Positions 54,889 through 63,853 are shown, numbered from the stretch's first letter. The stretch is DNA of 64,000 bases from an uncultured Collinsella sp. (GCA_900542085.1 UQMK01000003.1:55559-119558), one strand, 5' to 3'. The notes: a model not told the origin generated them from the letters alone. A program made the numbers and translations.

Positions 54889-56168
54889 ATGGTCTTAAGA
54901 ATGCTTTCCGCATCAAAGAATTGCGCGAAAAGATTCTTTTTACCATAGCTATGCTCGTCGTGTACCGCATTGGTGCGCACGTTCCTGTGCCCGGCATTCC
55001 CTTCCAGGGGATGCTGGGCCTTTTCTCGACCGATAACAATTCGGTCGCCGCAGGTGCTATGGCCCTCCTGAATCTTTTCTCTGGTGGCGCGTTGAGCTAT
55101 GTTTCGGTGTTCTCCCTGGGCATCATGCCTTACATCACCAGCTCGATCATCCTCCAGATGCTCCAGGCCGTTGTGCCTTCCCTGCATGAGCTTGCCCGCG
55201 AGGGCGAGGTCGGTCAGACCAAGATTACGCAGTATTCGCGTTACCTCACCCTGGCTCTGGCAATCCTCAACTCCGTGGGTTACCTCTTCCTCTTTAAGAG
55301 CTTCGGCATCAGCTTTACTGGCGCCGGCGCTCCCGAGATCATCTTCGACCTCATGATCGTCGGCACGCTCACCGCGGGCGCCATGCTGATCATGTGGATT
55401 GGTGAGCTCATCACCCAGCGCGGTATCGGCAATGGCATGTCGCTGATCATCTTCGCGAACATCATGGCCGGCCTGCCGCAGGCGATCTTCTCCAGCACCG
55501 AGGGCAATGCCGGTGGCATCATCACCATGGTGATCATCTGCGCCATCATCTTGCTGGTTATCCCGCTGATTGTTTTCCTTGAGCGCGGCCAGCGCCGCAT
55601 TCCGGTCTCCTACGCTAAGCGCGTCGTGGGCCGTCGCATGATGGGTGGCCAGACCACCTATCTGCCCATCAAGGTCAACACCGCGGGTGTCGTGCCGATC
55701 ATCTTCGCTTCGGCGCTGCTGTACTTCCCGGCCCAGATTGCCGTGTTCTTCCCCGGCATCGGCTGGATTCAGGCAGTTGCCTCTGCGCTTTCGACCGGTT
55801 GGCTCAACTGGGTGCTTAACGTTGTCCTCATCGTGTTCTTCGCGTACTTCTACACCTCCATGGTGTTCAACCCCGATGACACGGCCGACAACCTTAAGAA
55901 GCAGGGCGGCTTTATTCCGGGCGTCCGTCCGGGTAGGGCTACCGCGGCCTACATCAAGAACGCGCTCAACAAGATCACGCTTCCCAGCGCTGTCTTTTTG
56001 GCGCTCATCGCCATCGTGCCTTCGATCATCTTCTCCTTCACGGGCAACCATCTGATCCAGGCGTTTGGCGGCACGTCCATCCTCATCATGGTCGGCGTCG
56101 TGCTCGACACGGTCGATAAGCTCGAAGGCCAGATCAAGATGTATGATTACGATGGATTCTTTAAATAG
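54882..56168 (+). CDS. secY: preprotein translocase subunit SecY
   Basis: A 428-residue channel protein of the Sec translocon with ten hydrophobic helices. MLNGLKNAFRIKELREKIL begins the protein and VPGIPFQGM leads to the plug. The cytoplasmic loop RGQRRIPVSYAKRVVGRRMM binds ribosome and SecA. The start is GTG 54882, inside the last codons of rplO; no in-frame ATG gives a complete first helix. It sits in its standard place between rplO and adk. Confidence 0.97.
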   Translation: MLNGLKNAFRIKELREKILFTIAMLVVYRIGAHVPVPGIPFQGMLGLFSTDNNSVAAGAMALLNLFSGGALSYVSVFSLGIMPYITSSIILQMLQAVVPSLHELAREGEVGQTKITQYSRYLTLALAILNSVGYLFLFKSFGISFTGAGAPEIIFDLMIVGTLTAGAMLIMWIGELITQRGIGNGMSLIIFANIMAGLPQAIFSSTEGNAGGIITMVIICAIILLVIPLIVFLERGQRRIPVSYAKRVVGRRMMGGQTTYLPIKVNTAGVVPIIFASALLYFPAQIAVFFPGIGWIQAVASALSTGWLNWVLNVVLIVFFAYFYTSMVFNPDDTADNLKKQGGFIPGVRPGRATAAYIKNALNKITLPSAVFLALIAIVPSIIFSFTGNHLIQAFGGTSILIMVGVVLDTVDKLEGQIKMYDYDGFFK

Positions 56169-56186
56169 GCTAGAGGAGGATTGCTC

Positions 56187-56813
56187 ATGAACCTCGTATT
56201 GCTCGGAGCTCCGGGTGCCGGTAAGGGCACCGTCGCACAGGAGCTCGTCGCCGAGTTTGGCGTCGCTCACATTTCCACGGGCGACCTGCTGCGTGCTGCC
56301 GTCAAGGGTGGCACCGAGCTTGGTATTCAGGCTAAGAAGTACATGGACGCTGGCGAGCTCGTTCCCGACCAGCTCGTGATCGACCTTGTCAAGGAGCGCC
56401 TTGCCGCCGATGACGCCCAGCAGGGCTTCATCCTCGATGGCTTCCCGCGCAACACCGCTCAGGCCGTGACGCTCGATTCCGAGCTCTCCGCCATGGGTCG
56501 CGAGATCGACTGCGCCCTTCTGGTTGATGTGGCCCCCGAGGTCATCATCGATCGTCTGTCTTCGCGTCGTACCTGCCGCGCCTGCGGTTACACCGGCACG
56601 GCTGCCGATGCTACCTGCCCCAAGTGCGGCGGCGAGATGTATCAGCGCGACGACGACAAGCCCGAGACCATCAAGAACCGTCTCGACGTCTACGAGAAGT
56701 CCACGAGCCCGCTCGTCGACTACTATCGTGGTCAGGGTCTGCTCAAGTCGGTCAACGGTGACCAGGCTCGCGAGACCGTGTACGGGGATGTCAAAGAGGC
56801 TCTCGGTCTATGA
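56187..56813 (+). CDS. adk: adenylate kinase
   Basis: A 208-residue enzyme that converts ATP and AMP to two ADP. The P-loop GAPGAGKGT is at residues 7-15, and DGFPRN lies in the AMP-binding part. The lid is the long zinc form with four Cys (CRACGYTG and CPKCGG). ATG 56187 is chosen over TTG 56181 because GAGGAGGA lies six bases upstream. The ATGA overlap at 56810-56813 couples it to map. Confidence 0.97.
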   Translation: MNLVLLGAPGAGKGTVAQELVAEFGVAHISTGDLLRAAVKGGTELGIQAKKYMDAGELVPDQLVIDLVKERLAADDAQQGFILDGFPRNTAQAVTLDSELSAMGREIDCALLVDVAPEVIIDRLSSRRTCRACGYTGTAADATCPKCGGEMYQRDDDKPETIKNRLDVYEKSTSPLVDYYRGQGLLKSVNGDQARETVYGDVKEALGL

Positions 56814-57598
56814 TCAAGATTAAGTCTGCAACGCAAATCGAGCAGATGAAGAAGGCAGGAGCGCTATCTAAGATGGCGCTCCGCCACGTTGGAGCCATGG
56901 TTCGCCCCGGCGTGTCGACCTTCGAACTTGATCAGCTTGCCGAGCAGATTATCCGCATGCATGGCGGCACCCCGGCCTTTAAGGGTTACGGCGGGTTCCC
57001 CGGAACCATTTGCGCATCAATCAACGATGCCGTGGTCCACGGTATTCCCAACCCCGATATGATCCTGCGCGATGGCGATATCATCTCCATCGATACGGGA
57101 GCCGTTCTCGACGGTTGGGTCGGCGATAACGCTTGGACGTTTTTCGTCGGCACCCCCACGCCCGAGGCCAAGGCCCTGTGCGAGGTTACGCGCGATTGCC
57201 TAAAGGCTGCCATCGAGCAGGCTGTTCCCGGTAACCATATCGGGGACGTCGGGTATGCTGTTCAGTCCCTCGCCGAGTCTCACGGTTACGGCGTGCTTCG
57301 CGATTACGTGGGGCATGGTATCGGTCGTGTGATGCACGAGGACCCCAACGTTCCAAATTATGGAAAGAAGGGGAGAGGCGTTCGCCTTCAGGCTGGTATG
57401 GTCATCGCTATCGAGCCGATGGTTACGATGGGTTCCAATCATGTGAGCACAGGCTCCGATGGTTGGATCGTTACGACCAACGACCACCTGCCCGCCGCGC
57501 ACTACGAGAACACCGTCGCCATTACCAATGACGGCCCGGTGATTCTTACCACGGATGCCCAAGGTGCTTGGTGCTCCTTGCAAGGCGGCGAGATGTAG
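56810..57598 (+). CDS. map: methionine aminopeptidase type I
   Basis: A 262-residue metalloenzyme that removes the initiator Met. Metal ligands are visible: Asp in DTGAVLDGWVGDNAWTF (two Asp), His in GHGIGRVMHEDP, Glu in AIEPMV, and Glu in HYENTVAIT. KKAGALSKMALRHVGAMVRP is the usual N-terminal helix. The secY-adk-map-infA order is common in actinobacteria and Firmicutes. Confidence 0.97.
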   Translation: MIKIKSATQIEQMKKAGALSKMALRHVGAMVRPGVSTFELDQLAEQIIRMHGGTPAFKGYGGFPGTICASINDAVVHGIPNPDMILRDGDIISIDTGAVLDGWVGDNAWTFFVGTPTPEAKALCEVTRDCLKAAIEQAVPGNHIGDVGYAVQSLAESHGYGVLRDYVGHGIGRVMHEDPNVPNYGKKGRGVRLQAGMVIAIEPMVTMGSNHVSTGSDGWIVTTNDHLPAAHYENTVAITNDGPVILTTDAQGAWCSLQGGEM

Positions 57599-57623
57599 AG
57601 GCCGCGTTCAAATTCGTCGGCAT

Positions 57624-57640
57624 TTACATTTCAAATGTAA
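57624..57640. promoter_or_regulatory. 17-bp palindrome upstream of infA
   Basis: TTACATTT-C-AAATGTAA is a perfect dyad, followed by a TCCAC/GTGGA hairpin (57645-57661 region). It may end the map transcript or act as an operator for the infA promoter. Confidence 0.5.
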
Positions 57641-57676
57641 CAAGTTCCACTTAGATGTGGAGCCATTACGAAGATA

Positions 57677-57705
57677 TTACGATACGTGCATGCGTATTGT
57701 AGAAT
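57677..57705 (+). promoter_or_regulatory. infA promoter
   Basis: TTACGA (57677-57682), 17 nt and TAGAAT (57700-57705) form a plausible promoter. The spacer contains ATACG-N6-CGTAT, a dyad like those at other ribosomal promoters in this window. Confidence 0.6.
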
Positions 57706-57744
57706 ACTCAATCGCTGTCGTTTTCTAGAGAAAGATGATTGCTT

Positions 57745-57963
57745 GTGAAGAAGGAAGACGCAATTGAGCTCGAGGGTACGGTAAAGGAACCGCTGCCCAA
57801 CGCCATGTTTAAGGTCGAGCTCGAGAACGGTCATTCGGTTCTGTGCAACATTTCTGGCAAGATTCGAATGAATTACATCCGCATTCTCCCCGGTGACAGG
57901 GTTGTCGTGGAGCTTTCCCCGTACGACCTGACCCGCGGTCGCATCACCTATCGCTATAAATAG
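57745..57963 (+). CDS. infA: translation initiation factor IF-1
   Basis: A 72-residue OB-fold factor that blocks the A site during initiation. The GTG start at 57745 gives MKKEDAIELEGTVKEPLPNA, aligning with the family length of 72; TTG 57739 would add two residues. The block GHSVLCNISGKIRMNYIRI and the end DLTRGRITYRYK are conserved. Its own promoter separates it from map. Confidence 0.95.
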   Translation: MKKEDAIELEGTVKEPLPNAMFKVELENGHSVLCNISGKIRMNYIRILPGDRVVVELSPYDLTRGRITYRYK

Positions 57964-57973
57964 CGACACGCAT

Positions 57974-58061
57974 ACACGCTCTTTTCCGACTGCAGGCTTA
58001 GCTCAACCTACGGTCGGTTTGCGTGTGAAGACCAGCCATAGTTTTAAACGCCTGCGGCTGG
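57974..58061 (+). promoter_or_regulatory. structured leader of the alpha operon
   Basis: ACACGC (57974-57979) pairs with GCGTGT (58021-58026), enclosing CCGAC/GTCGG (57986-57990 / 58013-58017). A second hairpin CCAGCC/GGCTGG (58032-58037 / 58056-58061) follows. In other bacteria S4 binds the alpha leader; a similar role is possible here. Confidence 0.4.
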
Positions 58062-58110
58062 GCGAGTAGATAGTAGGGAAGTAGTTTGAGCGCTACCGAA
58101 AGGAAGAACG

Positions 58111-58224
58111 ATGAAGGTACGTCCTTCGGTCAAGAAGATGTGCGATAAGTGCAAAATCATTAGGCGCCACGGCAAGGTCCTCGTCATTTGCGAGAACCCC
58201 CGTCATAAGCAGCGTCAGGGTTAA
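58111..58224 (+). CDS. rpmJ: 50S ribosomal protein L36
   Basis: A 37-residue zinc-ribbon L36: MKVRPSVKKMCDKCKIIRR, then VICENPRHKQRQG. The Cys/Cys/Cys/His metal set (CDKC, C, H) is complete. ATG 58111 follows AAAGGAAG. It lies 14 nt before rpsM, in the standard infA-rpmJ-rpsM order. Confidence 0.96.
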   Translation: MKVRPSVKKMCDKCKIIRRHGKVLVICENPRHKQRQG

Positions 58225-58238
58225 GAGAGGAGACTACG

Positions 58239-58613
58239 TTGGCCCGTATTAATGGTGTCGACCTCCCGCGTGAGAAGCGCGTTGAGATCGGTCTGACCTA
58301 CATTTACGGCATCGGCCGCACCACTGCGACGAAGATTTGCGTCGAGTGCAACGTTAACGTGGATACGCGCGTTAAGGACCTCACCGAGGATGAGGTTAAC
58401 GCCATCCGCGATTATATCGATAAGAATCAGATCATGGTTGAGGGCGACCTCCGCCGTGAGCGCAACCAGAACGTCAAGCGCCTCATGGACATCGGCTGCA
58501 ACCGCGGCCTTCGTCACCGCAAGGGCCTCCCGGTCCGCGGCCAGCGCACCCACACTAACGCTCGTACCCGCAAGGGCCCGAAGCGTCAGATCGGTGCTAA
58601 GAAGAAGAAATAA
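58239..58613 (+). CDS. rpsM: 30S ribosomal protein S13
   Basis: A 124-residue S13 of the 30S head, which contacts P-site tRNA and the 50S subunit. MARINGVDLPREKRVEIGLT and the motif RGQRTHTNARTRKGPKR are typical. The start is TTG 58239 after AGAGGAG. Fourteen bases separate it from rpsK. Confidence 0.97.
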   Translation: MARINGVDLPREKRVEIGLTYIYGIGRTTATKICVECNVNVDTRVKDLTEDEVNAIRDYIDKNQIMVEGDLRRERNQNVKRLMDIGCNRGLRHRKGLPVRGQRTHTNARTRKGPKRQIGAKKKK

Positions 58614-58627
58614 GGAGCGCTAGATAG

Positions 58628-59032
58628 ATGGCTACTGCTAAGAAGAACGTTCGCGCTGCCCGTCTGAAGCGCGCGGACCGTAAGAACATTTCCGTGGGCC
58701 AGGCTCACATTCGTTCTACGTTCAACAACACGATCGTTTCGATCACCGATCCCCAGGGCAACGTCATTTCCTGGAAGTCGGCTGGCCAGGTGGGCTTCAA
58801 GGGCTCCCGTAAGTCCACGCCGTTCGCTGCCCAGATGGCTGCCGAGGCTGCTGCCAAGCAGGCCATGGAGCACGGCATGAAGAAGGTTTCCGTCTTCGTC
58901 AAGGGCCCCGGCTCCGGTCGTGAGACCGCCATCCGCTCCCTCCAGGCTGCTGGCCTCGAGGTCTCGAGCATCCAGGACAAGACCCCCATTCCGCACAACG
59001 GCTGCCGCCCCAAGAAGCGTCGCCGCGTGTAA
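58628..59032 (+). CDS. rpsK: 30S ribosomal protein S11
   Basis: A 134-residue S11 of the platform. The basic N-terminus precedes HIRSTFNNTIVSITDPQGNV. The C-terminal block is DKTPIPHNGCRPKKRRRV, including the conserved Asn-Gly that can form isoaspartate. ATG 58628 follows AAGGAGCG. Confidence 0.97.
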   Translation: MATAKKNVRAARLKRADRKNISVGQAHIRSTFNNTIVSITDPQGNVISWKSAGQVGFKGSRKSTPFAAQMAAEAAAKQAMEHGMKKVSVFVKGPGSGRETAIRSLQAAGLEVSSIQDKTPIPHNGCRPKKRRRV

Positions 59033-59051
59033 CTGAAAGGATCGTATCAAT

Positions 59052-59648
59052 ATGGCAATCGACAGGACTCCTGTTCTTAAGCGCTGCCGTCAGCTCGGGA
59101 TCGATCCCGCTGAGCTCGGTTACAGCAGCAAGAAGGAATCTATCCGTCAGCCCAAGCGCCGTCGCAAGGAATCTGAGTACGGCATGCAGCTGCGTGAGAA
59201 GCAGAAGGTCAAGTTCATCTATGGCGTTCTGGAGAAGCAGTTCCACGGCTACTTCAACAAGGCCCGTAAGATGAACGGCGTCACCGGTGAGAACCTCATG
59301 ATTATCCTTGAGTCTCGCCTCGACAACGTTGTCTTCCGTCTTGGCTTTGCCCGCACCCGCAAAGAGGCTCGTCAGTCCGTCCGTCACGGTCACTTCACCG
59401 TGAACGGCAAGCGCGTGGACATTCCGTCCTACCGCGTCAAGGCTGGCGACGTCGTCGCTGTCGGCGAGAAGTTCCGTGACCTCCTCCCCATCAAGGAGGC
59501 CCTGATTTCCTCCGAGCGCTTTGAGGTCCCTGGCTGGCTCGAGGTCGATATCGAGAAGCTGTCTGGTAACGTGCTCGCTCTGCCGACGCGTGAGCAGATC
59601 AGCGGTGATATCAACGAGCAGCTCATCGTCGAGCTCTACTCTAAGTAG
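59052..59648 (+). CDS. rpsD: 30S ribosomal protein S4
   Basis: A 198-residue S4 that starts 16S 5'-domain assembly. It is the zinc-free form: the N-terminus MAIDRTPVLKRCRQLGIDPA has one Cys only. The S4 RNA-binding domain is RLDNVVFRLGFARTRKEARQ with HGHFTVNGKRVDIPSYRV. In other bacteria S4 represses the alpha operon. ATG 59052 follows GAAAGGATC. Confidence 0.97.
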   Translation: MAIDRTPVLKRCRQLGIDPAELGYSSKKESIRQPKRRRKESEYGMQLREKQKVKFIYGVLEKQFHGYFNKARKMNGVTGENLMIILESRLDNVVFRLGFARTRKEARQSVRHGHFTVNGKRVDIPSYRVKAGDVVAVGEKFRDLLPIKEALISSERFEVPGWLEVDIEKLSGNVLALPTREQISGDINEQLIVELYSK

Positions 59649-59680
59649 TCCATCCGGGCTGCTGAGGCTGGAGGTAATAC

Positions 59681-60622
59681 ATGTCAGAATTCATTAGGCC
59701 TCAGGTTCAGGTCGAAGAGATCAACGAGACCTCTGCTCGTGTCTCCGTCGAGCCGCTCGAGCGTGGCTACGGCGATACGCTGGGTAACTCGCTTCGTCGT
59801 GTTCTTCTGTCCTCGCTCGAGGGTGCCGCCGTCGAGGCCATTCAGATCGATGGTGCGCAGCACGAGTTCATGACCATCCCTAACATGGTCGAGGATGTCA
59901 CCGACATCGTCCTGAATGTCAAGGGTCTTGTCTTCAGGGCTCTCGGCACGACCGACGAGGCGACCGCCACCATCTCGGTTGACGGCCCCTGCGAGGTCAC
60001 CGGTGCGGACTTCTTTATTCCGTCCGAGTTTGAGCTGGTCAACCCCGAGCAGCACATTGCTACGCTCACCGAGGGTGGCCATCTCACCATGAGCATGCGC
60101 ATCGGCTATGGCCGCGGCTATGTCTCTGGCGAGGCTAACAAGCGTGACAACGATCCCATCGGTGTGATCAACGTCGACTCGCTGTACTCGCCGGTGTCCC
60201 GTTGCGCCAAGCTCGTTGAGGCTTGCCGTGTCGGCCAGCATACCGACTACGACCGCCTTGTCCTCGAGATCGAGACCAACGGTTCCATCGCCCCGCGCGA
60301 CGCCGTGGTCCAGGCTGCCAATATCATCAACCAGCATATGGCCGCCTTTATGAACCTTGCCGAGACCCCCGAGGTCGAGGAGGAGGCTTCGATCTTCGCT
60401 CCCGAGGTCACCAACGACAACGCCGAGCTGGACAAGCAGATCGAGGATCTGGACCTCTCCGTCCGTTCCTACAACTGCCTTAAGCGCGCCAGCATTCACT
60501 CGGTCCGTCAACTCGTTGAGTTCTCGGAGAACGATCTGCTCAACATCCGTAACTTCGGTGTTAAGTCGATCGAGGAAGTGAAGGACAAGCTTGAGTCCAT
60601 GGGCCTGAGCCTGAAGGCTTAA
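59681..60622 (+). CDS. rpoA: RNA polymerase alpha subunit
   Basis: A 313-residue subunit with an N-terminal dimerisation domain (LERGYGDTLGNSLRRVLLSS), an acidic linker around residue 235-255, and a C-terminal domain (residues 256-311: DLSVRSYNCLKRASIHSVRQ and onward) that binds UP elements and activators. Arg and Asn of the DNA-contact helix are present. A close copy of this CTD is found near the end of RpoC in this window. ATG 59681 follows GGAGG. Confidence 0.98.
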   Translation: MSEFIRPQVQVEEINETSARVSVEPLERGYGDTLGNSLRRVLLSSLEGAAVEAIQIDGAQHEFMTIPNMVEDVTDIVLNVKGLVFRALGTTDEATATISVDGPCEVTGADFFIPSEFELVNPEQHIATLTEGGHLTMSMRIGYGRGYVSGEANKRDNDPIGVINVDSLYSPVSRCAKLVEACRVGQHTDYDRLVLEIETNGSIAPRDAVVQAANIINQHMAAFMNLAETPEVEEEASIFAPEVTNDNAELDKQIEDLDLSVRSYNCLKRASIHSVRQLVEFSENDLLNIRNFGVKSIEEVKDKLESMGLSLKA

Positions 60623-60652
60623 TGCTTCGCATATTTGAGGAGAAACTAGACC

Positions 60653-61120
60653 ATGCGTCACAACGTTAAGAAGGGCCTGAAGCTCGGCACCGATGCGAGC
60701 CACACCAAGGCCATGAAGAAGAGCCTTGCTAAGGCCCTCTTCGAGAACGACCGCATCAAGACCACCGAGACCCGCGCTAAGGCGCTGCGTTCGGTCGTCG
60801 ACCCGATCATCACCTGGGCTAAGAAGGGCGACCTGCACTCTCGTCGTCTGGCTATCGCCAAGCTTGGCGATAAGCAGCTCGTTGCCGAGATCTTCGACAA
60901 GGCTGCTCAGGGCATGTGGCAGGACCGCAACGGCGGTTACACCCGCATCATGAAGCTCGGTAACCGTAAGGGCGATAACGCTCCTATCGTTATCATGGAG
61001 CTCGTCACCGAGCCTTGCACGCCTAAGGCCAAGAAGGCTGCTCCGGCCCCCAAGAAGGCCGCTGCTCCCAAGAAGGTCGAGGCTGTCGAGGAGGCTCCTG
61101 CTGAGGAGACCGCTGAGTAG
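60653..61120 (+). CDS. rplQ: 50S ribosomal protein L17 with C-terminal tail
   Basis: A 155-residue L17. The core is normal (MRHNVKKGLKLGTDASHTKA, then NGGYTRIMKLGNRKGDNAP). A tail of about 35 residues made mainly of Ala, Lys, Pro and Glu follows (KKAAPAPKKAAAPKKVEAVE). Similar tails occur in some actinobacterial L17 proteins. It ends the alpha operon before a strong terminator. Confidence 0.97.
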   Translation: MRHNVKKGLKLGTDASHTKAMKKSLAKALFENDRIKTTETRAKALRSVVDPIITWAKKGDLHSRRLAIAKLGDKQLVAEIFDKAAQGMWQDRNGGYTRIMKLGNRKGDNAPIVIMELVTEPCTPKAKKAAPAPKKAAAPKKVEAVEEAPAEETAE

Positions 61121-61146
61121 ACATTCTGTCTGCATAGGCTATATTC

Positions 61147-61177
61147 GAGGGGTACGTTCGCGTACCCCTCTTTTTTT
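61147..61177 (+). terminator. alpha operon terminator
   Basis: GAGGGGTACG, a TTCG tetraloop and CGTACCCCTC are followed by T7: a textbook intrinsic terminator. Confidence 0.96.
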
Positions 61178-61212
61178 GTCGCAATACCGTTGCTAGTTTG
61201 TTGGGAGCGCCC

Positions 61213-62037
61213 ATGACTGCGCCGTCTGATTTCAATTCGACCCCCGAGCTCGACGCCACCCTTGTATTTCGCGTGGCCTACGATGGCTCCTCCTATAGTG
61301 GATTTGCCGAGCAGCCGGGCCAGACGACGGTCGCGGGCGAGCTACGCCGTGCAATCGAGACGTTGCTGCGCCGCCCAATCGATCTGACGTGCGCGGGGCG
61401 TACCGATGCCGGCGTTCATGCGGTGGCCCAATACATCAGCGTGCCCGTAACGGACGCTGAGCTTGCGTATACGCGCCGTAGGTGGCTGAGGGCTATGGAT
61501 GCCCTCCTGGGCAAAGATATCGCCATAAACGAGGTCTACAAGGCTCGTAAGGGCTTTTCTGCACGTTTTGACGCGCGCTCTCGCACGTACACCTATCGCA
61601 TTGCCGACCGTGACGCGCGGCCCGTGTTGTCACGCGGTGCAGTGTGGTGGCATCGCTATCCCCTCGATGTCGATGCGATGGCGGCCGCCTGCCCTGCGCT
61701 TTTGGGCGAGCAGGACTTTAAGAGCTTTTGCAAGGTCGCCTCTGCCGTGGGCAAACCTACGCACCGCTGCGTAATGCGTGCCGAGTTTGGCCATGAGGTC
61801 GCCTTTGGCGAGGACATCCTCACGTTTACCATCGAGGGCAATGCGTTTTTGCATTCGATGGTGCGAACCATTGTGGGCACCCTTGTCGAGATCGGCATGC
61901 ATCGCCGCGATCCCGAGTGGATGCGCGAGGTAATTGACGCCTGCGATCGCACCGCTGCCGGTCCTACGGCGCCCGCATGCGGTCTTACTTTTATGGGCGT
62001 GGACTACGACCCCGCCGAGCTTGTGGTCCTCGATTAG
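61213..62037 (+). CDS. truA: tRNA pseudouridine(38-40) synthase TruA
   Basis: A 274-residue enzyme that modifies tRNA positions 38-40. The catalytic motif CAGRTDAGVHA carries the essential Asp; FDARSRTYTYRI and FLHSMVRTIVGTLVEIG are further family blocks. ATG 61213 has GGGAG seven bases upstream; TTG 61198 would extend it. truA follows rplQ in many Gram-positive genomes, but here a strong terminator lies between them. Confidence 0.95.
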   Translation: MTAPSDFNSTPELDATLVFRVAYDGSSYSGFAEQPGQTTVAGELRRAIETLLRRPIDLTCAGRTDAGVHAVAQYISVPVTDAELAYTRRRWLRAMDALLGKDIAINEVYKARKGFSARFDARSRTYTYRIADRDARPVLSRGAVWWHRYPLDVDAMAAACPALLGEQDFKSFCKVASAVGKPTHRCVMRAEFGHEVAFGEDILTFTIEGNAFLHSMVRTIVGTLVEIGMHRRDPEWMREVIDACDRTAAGPTAPACGLTFMGVDYDPAELVVLD

Positions 62038-62156
62038 GGATGAGACTGCCTGACGGCGATCTTTGTGTGCGGCGCCTGTGGGCGGGGCGTGTGCAACATC
62101 TGTTCTTGACGTGCATCGCGGCGGACGACCGCCCGCATTAATTGACGGGGTGTACC

Positions 62157-63233
62157 ATGAACGACAGTTTGTTACTAGCTGTCGAGAGGACGGAAAACTT
62201 GGTTCGACGTGGTTCGCATCCGCGACTTTCGGTGATCCTGATTGTTGAGGGTTCGCCCAGTTATGCGATGCGCGCTCTCGAGAGCGTCCAGAACCAAGAC
62301 CTCTACGATTTGCAAATTGTCGTCGTTTGCCGCGGCGTGGTAGCTGGTGTGCGCCATTCGCTCGAAGTTGCTGCCGACAGAGACATTCATATTGATTTGA
62401 TTGATGTTGAGGACCCAGCGCCTGGTGCCTGCCTGCGTGCCGGCTTTGCGGCTTCGCGCGGCTCCCAGATCATTGCGATGAATGCCAATGAGTGGTTTGC
62501 GCCGCAGTCCCTTTCGCAGATGGTCGAAAGCTCCTGCGACGCTTCTGCTGACATCGTGTTTCCCTCTGTTTCGCTCGATCGCTACGATGTTCACCGCGAA
62601 CGTCATTCCCGAGTTTTGGACGCGACATCCGTTTCTGGCGATGGGGACCGGGTGGCTTGCCTGACCCAATTGGTTTCCTGTGGTTTAATCCGACAGACCT
62701 CTGGCGTGCTGTATGATCGCGCCCTCTTTGAGGCGTGCCTTGCGCATGGCGATGCGTTTCGCACGGTGTCTTTTTTGACGTTCGCGCTTTCGCAGGCAAA
62801 GCGCGTTTCGGGATGTGGTCGTGCCCGTTTTCATGCAGTGGCGCCGTCGATTACGGAGACGTTCGACCCCACGATGTTTTCCAGGCTTTCTGATGATATC
62901 GGGGCGCTCGACAGGCTTGCCGACTCGCTTGCCGTCGCGGGCGGTGGCGATCAGTTGAAGCTGGTCTGCCAGCGGTATTACTACGCCGGTCTGGTTGCCT
63001 GCATCGAAAATTTGTGTCTGAGCCCCCATGGGGTGTCTTCAATAGAGCGTTCGGCCCGTTTGCATGATATGCTCGAAGCGCAGCGTACCCGTCAGATGGT
63101 TGCGGCCCTTAAGGGCAATCATCGTGGTCTAGGTCTGCTCTATGGTTCGATAGCTAGTGCCAAGCCTATGCGGTGTGCGTTGTATACGCATCTGGCGGCC
63201 TTTTTCAATCGTTCGGGCGCCAGGACTGTCTAA
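62157..63233 (+). CDS. glycosyltransferase family 2-like protein
   Basis: A 358-residue protein. LSVILIVEGSPSYAMRALES, followed by LQIVVVCRG, resembles the nucleotide-sugar-binding half of GT-A enzymes. The position of the usual DxD metal motif reads MNANEWFAPQ, so the aspartates are replaced and catalysis is uncertain. The rest has no recognisable domain and no membrane segment. ATG 62157 is chosen over TTG 62142, though neither has a clear ribosome site. It could act on cell-surface glycans, or be a degenerate non-catalytic member. Confidence 0.6.
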   Translation: MNDSLLLAVERTENLVRRGSHPRLSVILIVEGSPSYAMRALESVQNQDLYDLQIVVVCRGVVAGVRHSLEVAADRDIHIDLIDVEDPAPGACLRAGFAASRGSQIIAMNANEWFAPQSLSQMVESSCDASADIVFPSVSLDRYDVHRERHSRVLDATSVSGDGDRVACLTQLVSCGLIRQTSGVLYDRALFEACLAHGDAFRTVSFLTFALSQAKRVSGCGRARFHAVAPSITETFDPTMFSRLSDDIGALDRLADSLAVAGGGDQLKLVCQRYYYAGLVACIENLCLSPHGVSSIERSARLHDMLEAQRTRQMVAALKGNHRGLGLLYGSIASAKPMRCALYTHLAAFFNRSGARTV

Positions 63234-63318
63234 TAGCGTGATTTTCGAAATAAATTGCATGGAATTGTTTCGAAATGCGTTCTTATTCACTAAAACCCTC
63301 AAATAGCGCTAAACTATT

Positions 63319-63335
63319 CAATCACTAAGTGATTG
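63319..63335. promoter_or_regulatory. palindrome before argR
   Basis: CAATCACT-A-AGTGATTG is a perfect 17-bp dyad about 30 bp before the argR start. TAAACT (63310-63315) upstream may be the -10 box, with TTCACT 18 nt before it. ATTCA half-sites nearby recall ARG boxes, so autoregulation is plausible. Confidence 0.5.
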
Positions 63336-63365
63336 TCTCCACCATCTTTTGGAGTGAGGTTTTGT

Positions 63366-63803
63366 ATGGCCAAAAAACGCAATGGGCGCCAGGATGCCAT
63401 CAGAGATATTGTTCGCAATAAGGACGTACGTACGCAGCGCGTTTTGGTAGACGAGCTTCGCGCCATGGGTTTCGATTGCACGCAGGCGACCGTTTCGCGC
63501 GACATCGCGGACATGGGACTGCGTAAGCTCCCCGAGGGCATCTATGTCCTTGCCGAGGACCTGCATCTGCAGCGCATGGTTTCCGAGTTGGTTACCGGCG
63601 TACTGCGCACCGATAATCTGGTTATGATCAAGGCACAGCCCGGTACGGCTTCTGGTATTGCCGCAGCGGTCGATGCCGCGGAGCTGCCCGACGTGCTTGG
63701 CTCGCTTGCCGGCAACGACACGATCTTAGTCATTGCGCAGACGGCCGAGGACGGCGAACGCCTTGAGGCGCTCATCAACAAGCTGAGTAACTCTCACAAG
63801 TAG
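63366..63803 (+). CDS. argR: arginine repressor
   Basis: A 145-residue ArgR/AhrC protein. The N-terminal winged helix includes RTQRVLVDELRAMGFDCTQA and the SRDI recognition part. The C-terminal hexamerisation and arginine-binding domain has GTASGIAAAVDAAE and GNDTILVI. It represses arginine biosynthesis when arginine is bound. ATG 63366 follows GGAGTGAGG; an upstream in-frame start is less likely. No arg biosynthesis genes lie in the window. Confidence 0.93.
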   Translation: MAKKRNGRQDAIRDIVRNKDVRTQRVLVDELRAMGFDCTQATVSRDIADMGLRKLPEGIYVLAEDLHLQRMVSELVTGVLRTDNLVMIKAQPGTASGIAAAVDAAELPDVLGSLAGNDTILVIAQTAEDGERLEALINKLSNSHK

Positions 63804-63853
63804 GGGATGCGTGGCACTGCTGCTGTGCCGATTGTTGCTATAGGTAATTGCCG

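Noticed and set aside
59684..61135. A 483-codon minus-strand frame opposite rpoA and rplQ
   Set aside because: Shadow frame spanning two well-supported genes.
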